Shown: positions 34,910 to 45,597 of the stretch, piece after piece
Numbering within the stretch: position 1 is the first letter of the stretch
How the letters are laid out: the number at the start of each line of letters is the position of its first letter
Source of the DNA: G963422275 sp963422275
GTDB lineage: Bacteria > Pseudomonadota > Alphaproteobacteria > Rhodobacterales > Rhodobacteraceae
NCBI GenBank assembly: GCA_963422275.1
Contig: OY729418.1
Coordinates: forward strand, 2,046,001-2,110,000
Direction: 5' to 3'
Length of the DNA: 64,000 nucleotides
The notes under the pieces: generated by a model
What the model was told of the DNA's origin: nothing
Databases searched by the model: none
The model's input: the letters and a program-made list of their open reading frames with translations, nothing else
Made by a program: the position numbers and the translations under genes

Positions 34910-37695
34910 GCCGCGTGACATTTGCCGCTGGCCGTGGTAGGTCGCGCTTGGCCACAGGCGGCTGAAGGGAGGCGACTGGTCATGACCTCGGCGAGAACGG
35001 GCGCGGACCTGGAGGGTCTCGGTAAATTCGCCGAAAGCACGGATCGTGCGGAGGCGATGTTCTTCGTCGGACGCCGGCGCGAGATCGAGGGAATTGAGGG
35101 AGCATGCGCCCGTGCCTTCGAGAGTGTCATGGAAGGCCGCAAGCCGGAGGGCGAGACCCGCATCGTGCAGGGCGCCCCCGGCGCCGGCAAGACGGCCCTG
35201 CTGTCGCGCTTGGGCCGGATCTGGGATGCGGACGATGCTGCCCCCGATCATGTCCTGCTCGATCTCGGTATTCTTGATTCGAAGGCCGGACTTGCGAAGG
35301 CGATCATCGATGCGCGGGACCTGCTTGATCCCGAAGTTGTTTCCGGCAGCATCGACGCCGGAAAGTCGCGGGAGTTCCAGCGGACCCGGACGACGGACAT
35401 GCGCGGGCGGGGCGGAGCGCCCGGGGTCGTTGGCGGGGAGATTGGCAGAGTGACAATCACGGCGCCGCCGGAATACTCGCTCGACATGGTCGGGCGGCTG
35501 TTTCCGCCGCACCTGTGGGAGCGACCGCTCTGTCTCATGTTCGACGAGGCACATGACATCACCGAGGCTCAGGTGCGCGTGCTCAGGCCTCTGCATCTCG
35601 GCACCCACAGGGTTCCTGCGGTGCCGGTGCTGGCCGGCCTCGGCAACACGCGCGAAAACGCGGAGAAGCGCGGTTTGAGCCGCATCGCCGACGGTGCCGA
35701 CTGCACGCTCGGGCCACTGCTGACAGACGAGGCCGCCGAGGCGGTGGAGATGTTTCTCGACTGGTTCGACGTTGATCGGTCGGTCGCCAACATCGACTGG
35801 CCCACCGAGCTGGCAAAGCGGTCCGACGGCTGGCCGCAGCACCTGCACACGGCGATGCAGGCTCTCTCGCGCGGTCTCCTGGCAGCGGACGGCCGGCTCG
35901 CGGACGTGGACGGCGCCGCGGTGCTGCAGGATGCCCGCGGGCGCCGGGAAGCCTATTATCGGCGGCGAACCAGCACGGAGATGGAAGAATCGAAGACTCT
36001 GCTGTCGGAGTTTATGCAACGCGTTCCCGGTGACGGCCTCGCTCGCCACCTGGTCATCGACGAAATCGAGGCGGTTGCCGAAGCCTCCGGCCCGTCCGGC
36101 AAGCGCCTTCCGGAAGGCATGACCGCCAAGGGGTTCCTCGATCACCTGATCGGCAAGGGCGCACTCCAGTCGGACGGGCGCGACAGGCTGGTGTGCCCGA
36201 TCCCGAGCTTCCACGATTTCCTGGCCAGAGGCTTCGAGATGGCCCCCGACCCGGATCCCATGCCGTTGAGACATCGGCAGGAGAGGAATTCGTTCCACCC
36301 CTGACCGAGGACTGCCTAACCGACGCCTTAGAGATCGCTGGCAACCCTCCAGTGCCGCGTGACATTTGCCGCTGGCCGTGGTAGGCCGCGCTTGGCCACA
36401 GGCGGCTGAAGGGAGGCGACTGGTCATGACCTCGGCGAGAACGGGCGCGGACCTGGAGGGTCTCGGTAAATTCGCCGAAAGCACGGATCGTGCGGAGGCG
36501 ATGTTCTTCGTCGGACGCCGGCGCGAGATCGAGGGAATTGAGGGAGCATGCGCCCGTGCCTTCGAGAGTGTCATGGAAGGCCGCAAGCCGGAGGGCGAGA
36601 CCCGCATCGTGCAGGGCGCCCCCGGTGCCGGCAAGACGGCCCTGCTGTCGCGCTTGGGCCGGATCTGGGATGTGGACGAGGCTGCCCCCGATCATGTCCT
36701 GCTCGATCTCGGTATTCTTGATTCGAAGGCCGGACTTGCGAAGGCGATCATCGATGCGCGGGACCTGCTTGATCCCGAAGTTGTTTCCGGCAGCATCGAC
36801 GCCGGAAAGTCGCGGGAGTTCCAGCGGACCCGGACGACGGACATGCGCGGGCGGGGCGGAGCGCCCGGGGTCGTTGGCGGGGAGATTGGCAGAGTGACAA
36901 TCACGGCGCCGCCGGAATACTCGCTCGACATGGTCGGGCGGCTGTTTCCGCCGCACCTGTGGGAGCGACCGCTCTGTCTCATGTTCGACGAGGCACATGA
37001 CATCACCGAGGCTCAGGTGCGCGTGCTCAGGCCTCTGCATCTCGGCACCCACAGGGTTCCTGCGGTGCCGGTGCTGGCCGGCCTCGGCAACACGCGCGAA
37101 AACGCGGAGAAGCGCGGTTTGAGCCGCATCGCCGACGGTGCCGACTGCACGCTCGGGCCACTGCTGACAGACGAGGCCGCCGAGGCGGTGGAGATGTTTC
37201 TCGACTGGTTCGACGTTGATCGGTCGGTCGCCAACATCGACTGGCCCACCGAGCTGGCAAAGCGGTCCGACGGCTGGCCGCAGCACCTGCACACGGCGAT
37301 GCAGGCTCTCTCGCGCGGTCTCCTGGCAGCGGACGGCCGGCTCGCGGACGTGGACGGCGCCGCGGTGCTGCAGGATGCCCGCGGGCGCCGGGAAGCCTAT
37401 TATCGGCGGCGAACCAGCACGGAGATGAGGTTTTCGCGAGAACTGGTCATGAGCATGATGAAGGCACTGCCGGAGAACGGGCTGCGGAGCAGCGAAGTTA
37501 TCGACCTCATCGAAAAGACGGCCAACGCCGAAGGATCGTCTGGGGAACGCCTTCCGGAAGGCATGACCGCCAAGGGGTTCCTCGATCACCTGATCGGCAA
37601 GGGCACGTTGCAGTTGAATGAGAGCGACAGGCTGGCATGCCCGACCCCGAGCTTCCACGATTTCCTGGCCAGAGGCTTCGAGATGGCCCCGACCT
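34910..37695 (+). repeat. 1,444-bp tandem duplication carrying two AAA ATPase genes
   Basis: The second copy starts at 36354, exactly 1,444 bases after the first. From the upstream leader to codon 334 the copies differ at only a few bases. A 120-base block (35984-36103 versus 37428-37547) is heavily diverged, as is a short block near 36160/37604. The rest is again nearly identical, with no net length change. Confidence 0.95.
34982..36304 (+). CDS. AAA-type ATPase, tandem copy 1
   Basis: A 440-residue P-loop NTPase. Walker A is GAPGAGKT (64-71), Walker B is LCLMFDEAHD (about 183-192) and a sensor-like stretch is VLAGLGNT (217-224). A C-terminal winged-helix-like region spans about 335-415, with EGMTAKGFLDHLIGKG and PSFHDFLARGF. 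The fold suggests an Orc1/Cdc6- or TniB-like ATP-binding protein, but I do not recognise a specific family. ATG 34982 has a GGGAGG site upstream; the frame opens at 34922 without need. It is followed 121 bases later by a near-identical gene. The last 18 residues after FEMAP differ from copy 2 because the stop lies further on. Confidence 0.7.
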   Translation: MTSARTGADLEGLGKFAESTDRAEAMFFVGRRREIEGIEGACARAFESVMEGRKPEGETRIVQGAPGAGKTALLSRLGRIWDADDAAPDHVLLDLGILDSKAGLAKAIIDARDLLDPEVVSGSIDAGKSREFQRTRTTDMRGRGGAPGVVGGEIGRVTITAPPEYSLDMVGRLFPPHLWERPLCLMFDEAHDITEAQVRVLRPLHLGTHRVPAVPVLAGLGNTRENAEKRGLSRIADGADCTLGPLLTDEAAEAVEMFLDWFDVDRSVANIDWPTELAKRSDGWPQHLHTAMQALSRGLLAADGRLADVDGAAVLQDARGRREAYYRRRTSTEMEESKTLLSEFMQRVPGDGLARHLVIDEIEAVAEASGPSGKRLPEGMTAKGFLDHLIGKGALQSDGRDRLVCPIPSFHDFLARGFEMAPDPDPMPLRHRQERNSFHP

Positions 37696-37697
37696 GA
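36426..37697 (+). CDS. AAA-type ATPase, tandem copy 2
   Basis: A 423-residue paralogue of the preceding gene, identical in nearly all of residues 1-334, including both Walker motifs and the ribosome-binding region. Residues 335-374 are replaced by unrelated-looking sequence (RFSRELVMSMMKALPENGLR, EVIDLIEKTANAEG) of exactly the same length, then identity resumes at RLPEGMTAKGF. A second small patch (TLQLNESDRLA versus ALQSDGRDRLV) also differs. Two subunits with one ATPase body and two different helical segments could form a hetero-oligomer or recognise two partners (inference). Confidence 0.7.
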   Translation: MTSARTGADLEGLGKFAESTDRAEAMFFVGRRREIEGIEGACARAFESVMEGRKPEGETRIVQGAPGAGKTALLSRLGRIWDVDEAAPDHVLLDLGILDSKAGLAKAIIDARDLLDPEVVSGSIDAGKSREFQRTRTTDMRGRGGAPGVVGGEIGRVTITAPPEYSLDMVGRLFPPHLWERPLCLMFDEAHDITEAQVRVLRPLHLGTHRVPAVPVLAGLGNTRENAEKRGLSRIADGADCTLGPLLTDEAAEAVEMFLDWFDVDRSVANIDWPTELAKRSDGWPQHLHTAMQALSRGLLAADGRLADVDGAAVLQDARGRREAYYRRRTSTEMRFSRELVMSMMKALPENGLRSSEVIDLIEKTANAEGSSGERLPEGMTAKGFLDHLIGKGTLQLNESDRLACPTPSFHDFLARGFEMAPT

Positions 37698-38273
37698 ACT
37701 CCGCTCCGCGGCACGGCCAGCAAGCGCCTTACGTCCCTGACAGCATCGACCCCCCGTTTTGGCGCGCGCACCGGGGCTTGGCAAAGACAGACTTCCCTTT
37801 TCGGTTGGCGACAGCTTTCCCGTTTGGGGTGGAAAGGGGCTTGCCCTGTTTTTTCCGGTTGCGGGAAACGCATTCATGCAGAAGACTGATTTGCGGGATC
37901 CTTGATTGGGTGAACTCTCTTCCGGACTTGATCATTTCGGCTACCGCCGTCCCGTCCTCCGCTACCATTCCTGTCCATCCGTCCACGCCTCTATCGAGAC
38001 GCGCCCGTCCGGTTCGTTAATGTTCTCAACTTGCGCCTTCGCCTGCCGGCCTTGGCGCTCTCTCTCTGTCTCCCACGCCTTCGAGTCCGTTTCCGCCTGT
38101 ATTGCTGCCGGAAGTCCCCGTTGCGGTTAACGCTCTTGGCCGCGACCTTGGTCAGCGATTGTCAATTTATGGGAAGTCCGCTTTTTTTGCGCTCAGGCTT
38201 CCGTTTCCGGGGCAAGGCCAAAGAATGGCTCCGTGGCGCATGCCCCCCGATGATTTATCCGGTCTTCCTGTCG
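37698..38273. other. Intergenic stretch at the island's right edge, no gene recognised
   Basis: About 575 bases between the second AAA gene and uppP. Several short frames exist but none shows a family motif, and I see no IS end, tRNA or direct repeat that would mark an island boundary. Confidence 0.4.
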
Positions 38274-39077
38274 TCAAGACCAAGCAAATGCGATCAGCAG
38301 AATCCCGAGAATGATCCGGTACACCACGTACGGCGTGAAGCTGACCGTTTGCAGAAACACCATCATCAGGCGAATGGTGGTCAACGCGGCAAAGAACGAA
38401 ATGAGCACGACAATCGCTCCGTCCCGCAATACCGCCGCGTGGGCCTCCGCAACCACGTCAAGCGCGGAAAGCGTTCCCGCAGCGAGAATCGTGGGTACGG
38501 ACATCAGCATCGCTATCCTTGCGGCCTCCAGACGGCGGAAGCCAAGCAAGCGCGCGCCGGAAATCGTCACGCCCGATCTTGACGCTCCTGGAATGAACGC
38601 GAGCACCTGCCACAATCCGACAAGAAGCGCATCCCGGGGCCGCCAATCCTGCACGGAACGTGTTGATTCGCCCTTGCGGTCTGCCCACAGAAGCACGAGA
38701 CCGAACAAGAGCGTCGCCCACCCGACAACGGCAACGCTGCGAAACAGATCGCTTGCACCGGTTGCCTTCAACAGGAATCCCGCGATCACCGCCGGGATCG
38801 TGGCGATGACAAGACACAGCGCGAGACTGGCGGCAGCCGTGTCCGTTTTGCCCCTGAGCAGGGCGGGAATTCCCGAACATGCTTGAGCGATGTCATTCCG
38901 GAAGTATAGCACCACCGCTCCAAGAGAGCCGACATGAGCCGCGACGTCAATTGCCTGTCCCTGATCCTCAAGACTGGCGAGTTCGGGAATCAGCACTAGG
39001 TGCCCCGAAGAGGAGACCGGGAGGAACTCGGTGATTCCCTGGACGGCAGCAACCAGAATCAGGTGAAAAAGTGGCAT
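38274..39077 (-). CDS. uppP: Undecaprenyl-diphosphatase (UppP/BacA)
   Basis: A polytopic membrane protein of 267 residues that dephosphorylates undecaprenyl diphosphate, recycling the carrier lipid for peptidoglycan synthesis. Both signatures are present: GITEFLPVSSSGHLVLIPE near the N-terminus, and FIPGASRSGVTISGARLLG in the middle with the catalytic-site Arg and Ser. Many hydrophobic helices are visible. Core genes resume here after the island. It is divergent from gltD across an AT-rich 220-base gap. Confidence 0.95.
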   Translation of the reverse strand: MPLFHLILVAAVQGITEFLPVSSSGHLVLIPELASLEDQGQAIDVAAHVGSLGAVVLYFRNDIAQACSGIPALLRGKTDTAAASLALCLVIATIPAVIAGFLLKATGASDLFRSVAVVGWATLLFGLVLLWADRKGESTRSVQDWRPRDALLVGLWQVLAFIPGASRSGVTISGARLLGFRRLEAARIAMLMSVPTILAAGTLSALDVVAEAHAAVLRDGAIVVLISFFAALTTIRLMMVFLQTVSFTPYVVYRIILGILLIAFAWS

Positions 39078-39190
39078 TTGGAATTTCGAATCAGTGCCGT
39101 AGCGGTGTTGTCGTCCTGAGAAAATGGCGGCGACACTCGAAAAAAGGTAAGAATAGATGACTCATATTTTTTCAATATCTCAAAATTTTC

Positions 39191-39220
39191 TTGAAACCGC
39201 TGAAGAAAAACGAATTATAG
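39191..39220 (+). promoter_or_regulatory. Possible sigma70-type promoter for gltD
   Basis: TTGAAA (39191-39196) and TTATAG (39215-39220) with an 18-base spacer, in a strongly AT-rich stretch between uppP and gltD. Confidence 0.3.
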
Positions 39221-39301
39221 GTCATAAATACTGACTTTAAATCTGGAATCAATTCGATTAATCTTTCCCGAATGCTCCAATATTCGGAAGATCCTCACGG
39301 A

Positions 39302-40735
39302 ATGGCAACTCATAGAATGCTCTCATTTGTCGATGTAGGCAAGGACATGCCCGACAAGCGGCCCGCAGACATGCGGAGCGGCGACTTCCGTGAGATTTAT
39401 GGAGACTATTCCGATGACGGGGCGGCCGTACAGGCAAGCCGGTGTTCGCAGTGCGGTGTTCCCTACTGCCAAACGCATTGCCCCTTGCACAACAACATTC
39501 CCGACTGGCTTCGGCTGACTGCGCAGGGACGCCTGCAAGAGGCATACGAATTGAGTCAGGCGACCAACACGTTCCCGGAGATTTGTGGGAGGATATGCCC
39601 CCAAGACAGATTGTGCGAGGGCAACTGCGTGATCGAGCAGGCGGGCCACGGCACTGTCACCATCGGCTCCGTTGAAAAGTACCTGACCGATCTCGCATTT
39701 GAGAAGGGATGGGTGAAAGGCATCAAGCCGGTTCACGAGTTGCCGTTCTCCACCGGGATCGTCGGAGCCGGTCCGGCCGGCCTCGCCGCCGCCGACCGTC
39801 TTCGCAGGGAAGGAGTGCAAGTCACGGTGTATGACCGACATGATCGGGCTGGCGGGCTGCTCACCTATGGAATCCCCGGATTCAAGCTCGAGAAAACCGT
39901 GGTGATGAAGCGGATTGGTCAGCTTGAGAGCGGTGGCGTGGACTTCGTCCTCAACTGCAAAGTCGGGAAAGATGTCTCATTTGCCAAATTGCAATCCCGC
40001 CATGATGCGTTGCTGATTGCGACTGGAGTGTACAAATCGCGGGAACTCGTGACGCCCGGCATCGGACTTGGCAACATAGTTGCCGCGATCGATTACCTTA
40101 CGGCCTCGAACCGAAAGGGTTTTTGCGACAAAGTTCCAGAGTTTGACAACGGGAATCTCGATGCAAATGAAAAGCATGTAATCGTTATTGGTGGCGGCGA
40201 CACCGCAATGGACTGCGTCAGAACGGCGGTCCGCCAAGGTGCCAAGTCAATCAAGTGCCTGTATCGCAGAGACCGCGAGAACATGCCAGGATCAAGGCGC
40301 GAGGTGTCGAATGCCGAGGAGGAGGGCGTGATCTTTTCTTGGCTGACGGCTCCCAAGGGCTTTGACGGGAATGGCACCGTATCGGCAGTGAGAGCGGCAA
40401 GAATGAAGCTTGGCGCCCCGGACGCCAGCGGAAGGCGATCGCCTGAACCTGTCTCAAGCGACGGCATGTCCATCGACTGCGACTTGGCCATCATGGCTCT
40501 GGGTTTTGAACCGGAGAACTTGCAATCCGAGTGGAATGCGCCGGAATTGGCGCTCACCGGGTGGGGAACGGTCAAGGCATCGTTCCGGACACACGAGACA
40601 AGCATTCCCGGCGTCTACGCAGTCGGTGACATTGTGCGGGGCGCAAGCTTGGTTGTCTGGGCTATCCGGGATGGAAGGGAGGCGGCGGACTCCATTTTGG
40701 CGCAGATGAGAAGCGCGGCGAGAGTTGCGGCCTAA
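39302..40735 (+). CDS. gltD: Glutamate synthase (NADPH) small subunit
   Basis: The beta subunit passes electrons from NADPH through FAD to the large subunit for making glutamate from 2-oxoglutarate and glutamine. The N-terminal Fe-S cysteines are in CSQCGVPYCQTHCP and CGRICPQDRLCEGNC. FAD binding is seen in GIVGAGPAGLAAADRL and NADPH binding in VIVIGGGDTAMDCVRTA. About 477 residues from ATG 39302 fit the family (MATHRMLSF... start); ATG 39272 is upstream but lacks similarity. It lies 26 bases before gltB. The gene is intact, unlike gltB. Confidence 0.95.
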   Translation: MATHRMLSFVDVGKDMPDKRPADMRSGDFREIYGDYSDDGAAVQASRCSQCGVPYCQTHCPLHNNIPDWLRLTAQGRLQEAYELSQATNTFPEICGRICPQDRLCEGNCVIEQAGHGTVTIGSVEKYLTDLAFEKGWVKGIKPVHELPFSTGIVGAGPAGLAAADRLRREGVQVTVYDRHDRAGGLLTYGIPGFKLEKTVVMKRIGQLESGGVDFVLNCKVGKDVSFAKLQSRHDALLIATGVYKSRELVTPGIGLGNIVAAIDYLTASNRKGFCDKVPEFDNGNLDANEKHVIVIGGGDTAMDCVRTAVRQGAKSIKCLYRRDRENMPGSRREVSNAEEEGVIFSWLTAPKGFDGNGTVSAVRAARMKLGAPDASGRRSPEPVSSDGMSIDCDLAIMALGFEPENLQSEWNAPELALTGWGTVKASFRTHETSIPGVYAVGDIVRGASLVVWAIRDGREAADSILAQMRSAARVAA

Positions 40736-40761
40736 CGCTGCAAGAAAGACTTGCCCGCGCC

Positions 40762-43700
40762 ATGTCGACGAGCGGCAGAAAGGACGGCGATCTAAAGATG
40801 ACGGACTCCCAAAAAGGAGAGATAGGGAGGTTGATGGAAGACCGTGAACTTGATTGGGTCGAGTGCCACCAAAGACGGCTGGCCGCGGCCGAGCGCGGCT
40901 TGTATCGCCCCGAAGACGAGCATGACTCCTGCGGTGTTGGCATCGTGGTTTCGATTGATGCCGAACCGTCGCGGTTGGTGGTAGAGAAAGGCATCGAAGC
41001 TCTCAAAGCCGTCTGGCATAGGGGGGCCGTGGATGCAGACGGAAAGACCGGAGACGGAGCCGGTTTGCACCTGCAGATTCCGACGGAGCTTTTCCAGGAG
41101 CAGGTCCGACGAACCGGCCATGAACCGGCATTGGGCAAGCTGACGGCTGTGGGAATGACGTTCCTGCCAAGAACTGACTTTGCGGCGCAAGAGACCTGCA
41201 GAACCATCGTGGAGTCGGAGATACTCCGCATGGGGCACACGATCTATGGTTGGCGGCATGTTCCCGTAAACACCGAGGTTTTGGGAGAGAAAGCAGACGC
41301 GACGCGTCCCGAGATTGAGCAAATACTGATAGCGGATGGGCTGAATTCCGCAGAGGAGGATTTCGAGCGCAGTCTGTACGTAATCCGTCGCAGAATCGAG
41401 AAGGCAGTCATATCGGCGCAGATAACGGGCTTCTACATCTGCTCGCTTTCGTGCCGTTCAGTCATCTACAAGGGCATGATGCTGGCCGAGCAGGTCGCAG
41501 AGTTCTATCCTGATCTCAAGGACCCGAAGTTCGTGTCGTCATTCGCCATCTACCACCAGCGATATTCGACGAACACTTTTCCGCAGTGGTGGCTTGCGCA
41601 GCCCTTCAGAATGTTGGCCCACAACGGCGAGATCAACACGTTGAAGGGTAATCTTAACTGGTTCAAGAGTCATGAGATTCGCATGGCCTCGGCAAGTTTC
41701 GGGGACCTTGCCGAGGATATCAAGCCGATCGTGTCACAAGGTTCGTCGGATTCGGCAGCTCTCGACTCTGTTTTCGAAGTCATGGTTCGCGCTGGAAGAA
41801 GTGCTCCAATGGCCAAGGTAATGCTGATTCCTGAAGCTTGGTCCAAGACGGCGGCACATATGCCGCAGGCCTGGCGGGACATGTACAACTACTGCAACGC
41901 GGTAATGGAACCGTGGGACGGACCCGCCGCCTTGGCGATGACGGATGGGCGATGGGTGTGCGCGGGAATGGACCGGAACGGACTGCGCCCGCTGCGGTAC
42001 GTCGTGACCGGAGACAATCTCCTTATTGCCGGGTCGGAGGTGGGGATGGTCCCGGTTGATGAATCCACCGTTGTGGAAAAGGGCGCACTTGGTCCCGGCC
42101 AGATGGTGGCTGTTGATATGGAGAGCGGGAAACTGTTCCACGACGAGGAGATCAAGGATCGGTTATCCGCTTTGCATCCGTTTGGAGAGTGGGTCGGGAG
42201 AATTGCGGATCTTGATGCAGCGGTAGGAACTCCGGCCGAGGAGAACGGTTACGCTGGCGAAGAGCTTCGACGCAGGCAGAACATGGCCGGATTCACTATC
42301 GAGAGCATTGAAACAATTCTTGCACCGATGGCGGAGGAATCCAAGGAAGCTGTGGCATCGATGGGAGACGACACGCCACCTGCAGTTCTTTCTTCACGCC
42401 ACCGTTCGCTCAGCCATTTCTTCCGGCAAAACTTCAGTCAGGTGACCAACCCTCCTATCGATTCCCTGCGGGAACACCGGGTAATGAGCCTGAAGACGCG
42501 ATTTGGCAATCTCCGCAACGTACTGGATGCCGAGTCTGGCGAAATCGCCACGGCGGTGCTCGATTCGCCGTTCCTCAGCAACGCAAAATTCCGGGCTGTC
42601 ATGAAGTTGTTCGGGGAAGCGGTCGTGAAAATAGACTGCTCGTTCCCAAGAGACGCGGACGCGCTTCAGGCAGGCTTGGCCCGGATAAGGGAGGAGGCGG
42701 AGGACGCAGTTCGCTCAGGCTCCGGGCACTTGGTCCTTACCGACGAGCGGCAGAGCGCCGAAATCGTGCCGATGCCGATGATTCTCGCCACGAGCGCAGT
42801 CCACAGCTGGCTAACCCGCATGGGTCTTCGAACGTTCACGACCCTGAACGTACGGTCGGCCGAGTGCATGGACCCTCACTACTTCGCGGTGCTGATCGGG
42901 TGCGGTGCGACGACCGTCAACGCTTATCTGTCGCAAGATACTTTGGCTGACCGCATAAGGCGTGGACTCTTGGACATGTCGATCTCGGAGGCCGTCGAGC
43001 GGTACAAGGAGGCGGTCGATCAGGGGATCCTCAAGATAATGTCGAAAATGGGGATATCGGTGGTCTCCTCCTATCGCGGCGGCCTCAATTTCGAGGCTAT
43101 CGGACTGTCGCGAGGAATGGTTGCCGAGTATTTCCCGGAATGCAGAGCCGGATATCCGGAATTGGAGTGTCGGGGCTGCAGCAAAAGGTGATCGCGGTTC
43201 ATGAGAGGAGCTGGGTCGGGCCGCCCGCGCTGTTGCCAATCGGCGGATTCTACAAAGCTCGGCAGTCGGGCGAAACGCATGCATGGGAAGCCAAGACCAT
43301 GCACATGATGCAGTCGGCGTGCAGCAATTCCAGTTACGACCTGTGGAAGAAGTACTCAAAAGTCATGCAGTCGGCCGAGCCGATTCATCTGCGTGACTTG
43401 CTTCAGATCAAGCCCATGGCAAAGAGCGTGCCGATTGGCGACGTGGAATCCATTACAGCCATCAGGAAGCGCTTTGTCACGCCAGGGATGTCGCTCGGCG
43501 CACTCAGCCCCGAGGCACACCGAACCCTGAACGTCGCGATGAACAGGATAGGCGCGAAGTCGGACTCTGGAGAGGGTGGAGAGGATCCTGCACACTTCGT
43601 GCCCGATGCAAATGGAGACAATCCCTCCGCGAGAATCAAGCAGGTCGCGAGCGGTCGATTCGGGGTCACAGCCGAATACCTGAATCACTGCGACGAACTC

Positions 43701-45407
43701 GAGATCAAGATCGCGCAGGGCGCGAAGCCAGGTGAGGGCGGGCAGTTGCCCGGCCTCAAGGTTACCGAGATGATTGCACGGCTTCGGCATTCGACCGCCG
43801 GAGTTACCCTGATCTCGCCGCCACCGCACCATGACATCTACTCGATCGAGGATCTTGCCCAGTTGATCTACGACCTGAAGCAGATCAACCCGCGAGCGAA
43901 GGTTTGCGTCAAGCTTGTCTCGTCGAGCGGGATTGGGACAATCGCCGCGGGTGTCGCCAAGGCAAAGGCGGATGTCATTCTTGTCTCGGGCCATAACGGG
44001 GGGACCGGTGCCTCGCCTGCCACCTCGATAAAGTTTGCTGGCCTGCCGTGGGAGATCGGTCTTGCCGAAACCCATCAGGTTCTCACCCTGAATAACCTGC
44101 GAAACAGGGTGACGCTGCGGACCGATGGGGGACTGCGCACCGGCCGGGACATCGTAATCGCGGCCCTGCTGGGAGCAGAGGAGTTCGGGATAGGCACTGC
44201 GGGATTGATTGCGATGGGCTGCATCATGGTGAGGCAATGCCAGTCCAACACTTGCCCGGTTGGGGTATGCACGCAAGACAAGCGGCTGCGGGAGAAATTC
44301 ACCGGCAGCCCGGAGAAAGTCGTCAATCTCATCACGTTCTACGCGCAGGAAGTGAGGGAATTGCTGGCGTCGATCGGGGCGACATCGCTCGACGAGATCA
44401 TCGGCCGGGCCGATCTGCTGGCGCAGGTTTCGCGCGGGGCGGACTACTTGGACGATCTGGATCTCAATCCGCTGCTGATTACGGTGGACGACAACGTCAA
44501 GATCACGCACCCGCAGAACCGGAAGAGGAACGAGGTGCCAGACACGCTGGACGCCGAGATCTTTCGCGACGCCCAGCCTTTCTTCAACGATGGTGAAAAA
44601 ATGCAGCTCGCCTACACGGTCAGGAACACCGACCGGACCATCGGCGCCCGGACGTCCTCCCGGATCGTGAAGCGTTTCGGAATGCACAACAACCTGCAGA
44701 AGGATCACCTGACGGTCAAGCTGAACGGGTCGGCGGGTCAGTCGCTCGGCGCCTTCGCCGTGCATGGGCTAAAGATCGAGGTTGCGGGGGACGCGAACGA
44801 CTATGTTGGCAAGGGGTTGTCAGGCGGTCTCATTGTCGTGCGTCCGTCATTGGTTTCGCGTTTGGTTGCCGCTGACAACACCATTGTCGGAAACACCGTT
44901 CTTTACGGCGCGACAGGCGGCGCATTGTTCGCGGCCGGCAAGGCAGGCGAGCGCTTCTGTGTCCGGAACTCTGGAGCCGAAGTCGTTGTTGAGGGATGCG
45001 GCTCCAACGGATGCGAGTACATGACCGGTGGCGTGGCCGTGATTCTCGGTCGAATCGGAGCGAATTTCGGTGCTGGCATGACGGGCGGAATGGCGTACCT
45101 GTACGACTCGGAAGGATATGCGGAAAAACATCTAAACTACGACACTCTCGTGACCTGCTCGGTCAAGGTCGAACACTGGGAATCCCAGTTGAAGGAACTC
45201 GTCAAGCGGCACCTTCAAGAGACGGGCAGCGTTCGCGCAACGCAAATCCTGGAGAATTGGGAGGAAAAACTTCCGAATTTTGTGCAGGTTTGTCCGGAGG
45301 AAATGCTGGTTCACCTGCCGCATCCGCTCTTGCACGACGAGGAGAGTTCCGAGTTAGACGACGTTACGGTCAAGCCATTCGGGCTATACAGAACTCATGG
45401 CACCTAG
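40762..45407 (+). pseudogene. gltB: Glutamate synthase (NADPH) large subunit, split by one frameshift
   Basis: The first frame (40762-43191) holds the class II amidotransferase domain (HDSCGVGIV nucleophile, DADGKTGDGAGLH), the central domain and part of the FMN domain, up to GMVAEYFPE. The next frame picks up at once with MQSRISGIGVSGLQQKV and covers the rest. That part includes SSGIGTIAAGVAKAKADVI, the 3Fe-4S site CIMVRQCQSNTCPVGV and the C-terminal beta-helix (GCGSNGCEYMTGG), ending at 45407. Restoring one G in CCCGGAATG near 43137 (to CCCGGGAATG) rejoins the two into a normal protein of about 1,500 residues. Either the gene is a very recent pseudogene or this is a single-base sequencing error. 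Both halves are otherwise perfectly preserved. Confidence 0.85.
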
Positions 45408-45415
45408 CTACGCTG

Positions 45416-45435
45416 CTTGACCCGATCGGGTCAAG
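45416..45435. promoter_or_regulatory. Perfect 20-bp palindrome after gltB
   Basis: CTTGACCCGATCGGGTCAAG is a perfect inverted repeat starting 8 bases after the gltB stop. It has no T-run after it. It could be a weak terminator hairpin or an operator-like site. Confidence 0.35.
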
Positions 45436-45597
45436 GAGATGACCTGCGTATGCGGATATGCGGTCCCCAAGATTTGGTTGGTGAAATTTTCACCCCAAGT
45501 CATCGCCAGTTCATGAATTGCTTTCGCCTTTGGCATCGCTTGTCCGATCGGTCCAATCTCCCCGAAACCGGTCGAATCTTTATGCCGATGCCGGATT

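Noticed and set aside
34736..37877. Long open frames on the minus strand across both AAA genes (over 600 codons each)
   Set aside because: They are antisense shadows caused by high GC and lack of stops. They have no ribosome-binding site or family motif, while the plus strand has clear Walker motifs and starts.
37729..37986. An 85-codon minus-strand frame (MDGWTGMVAEDGT...) right of the AAA pair
   Set aside because: No family recognised, no clear ribosome-binding site and no conserved neighbour; not enough to call a gene.
43120..43200. Programmed frameshifting in gltB
   Set aside because: There is no slippery heptamer or hairpin at the junction, and gltB is not known to use recoding; a simple base loss explains it.
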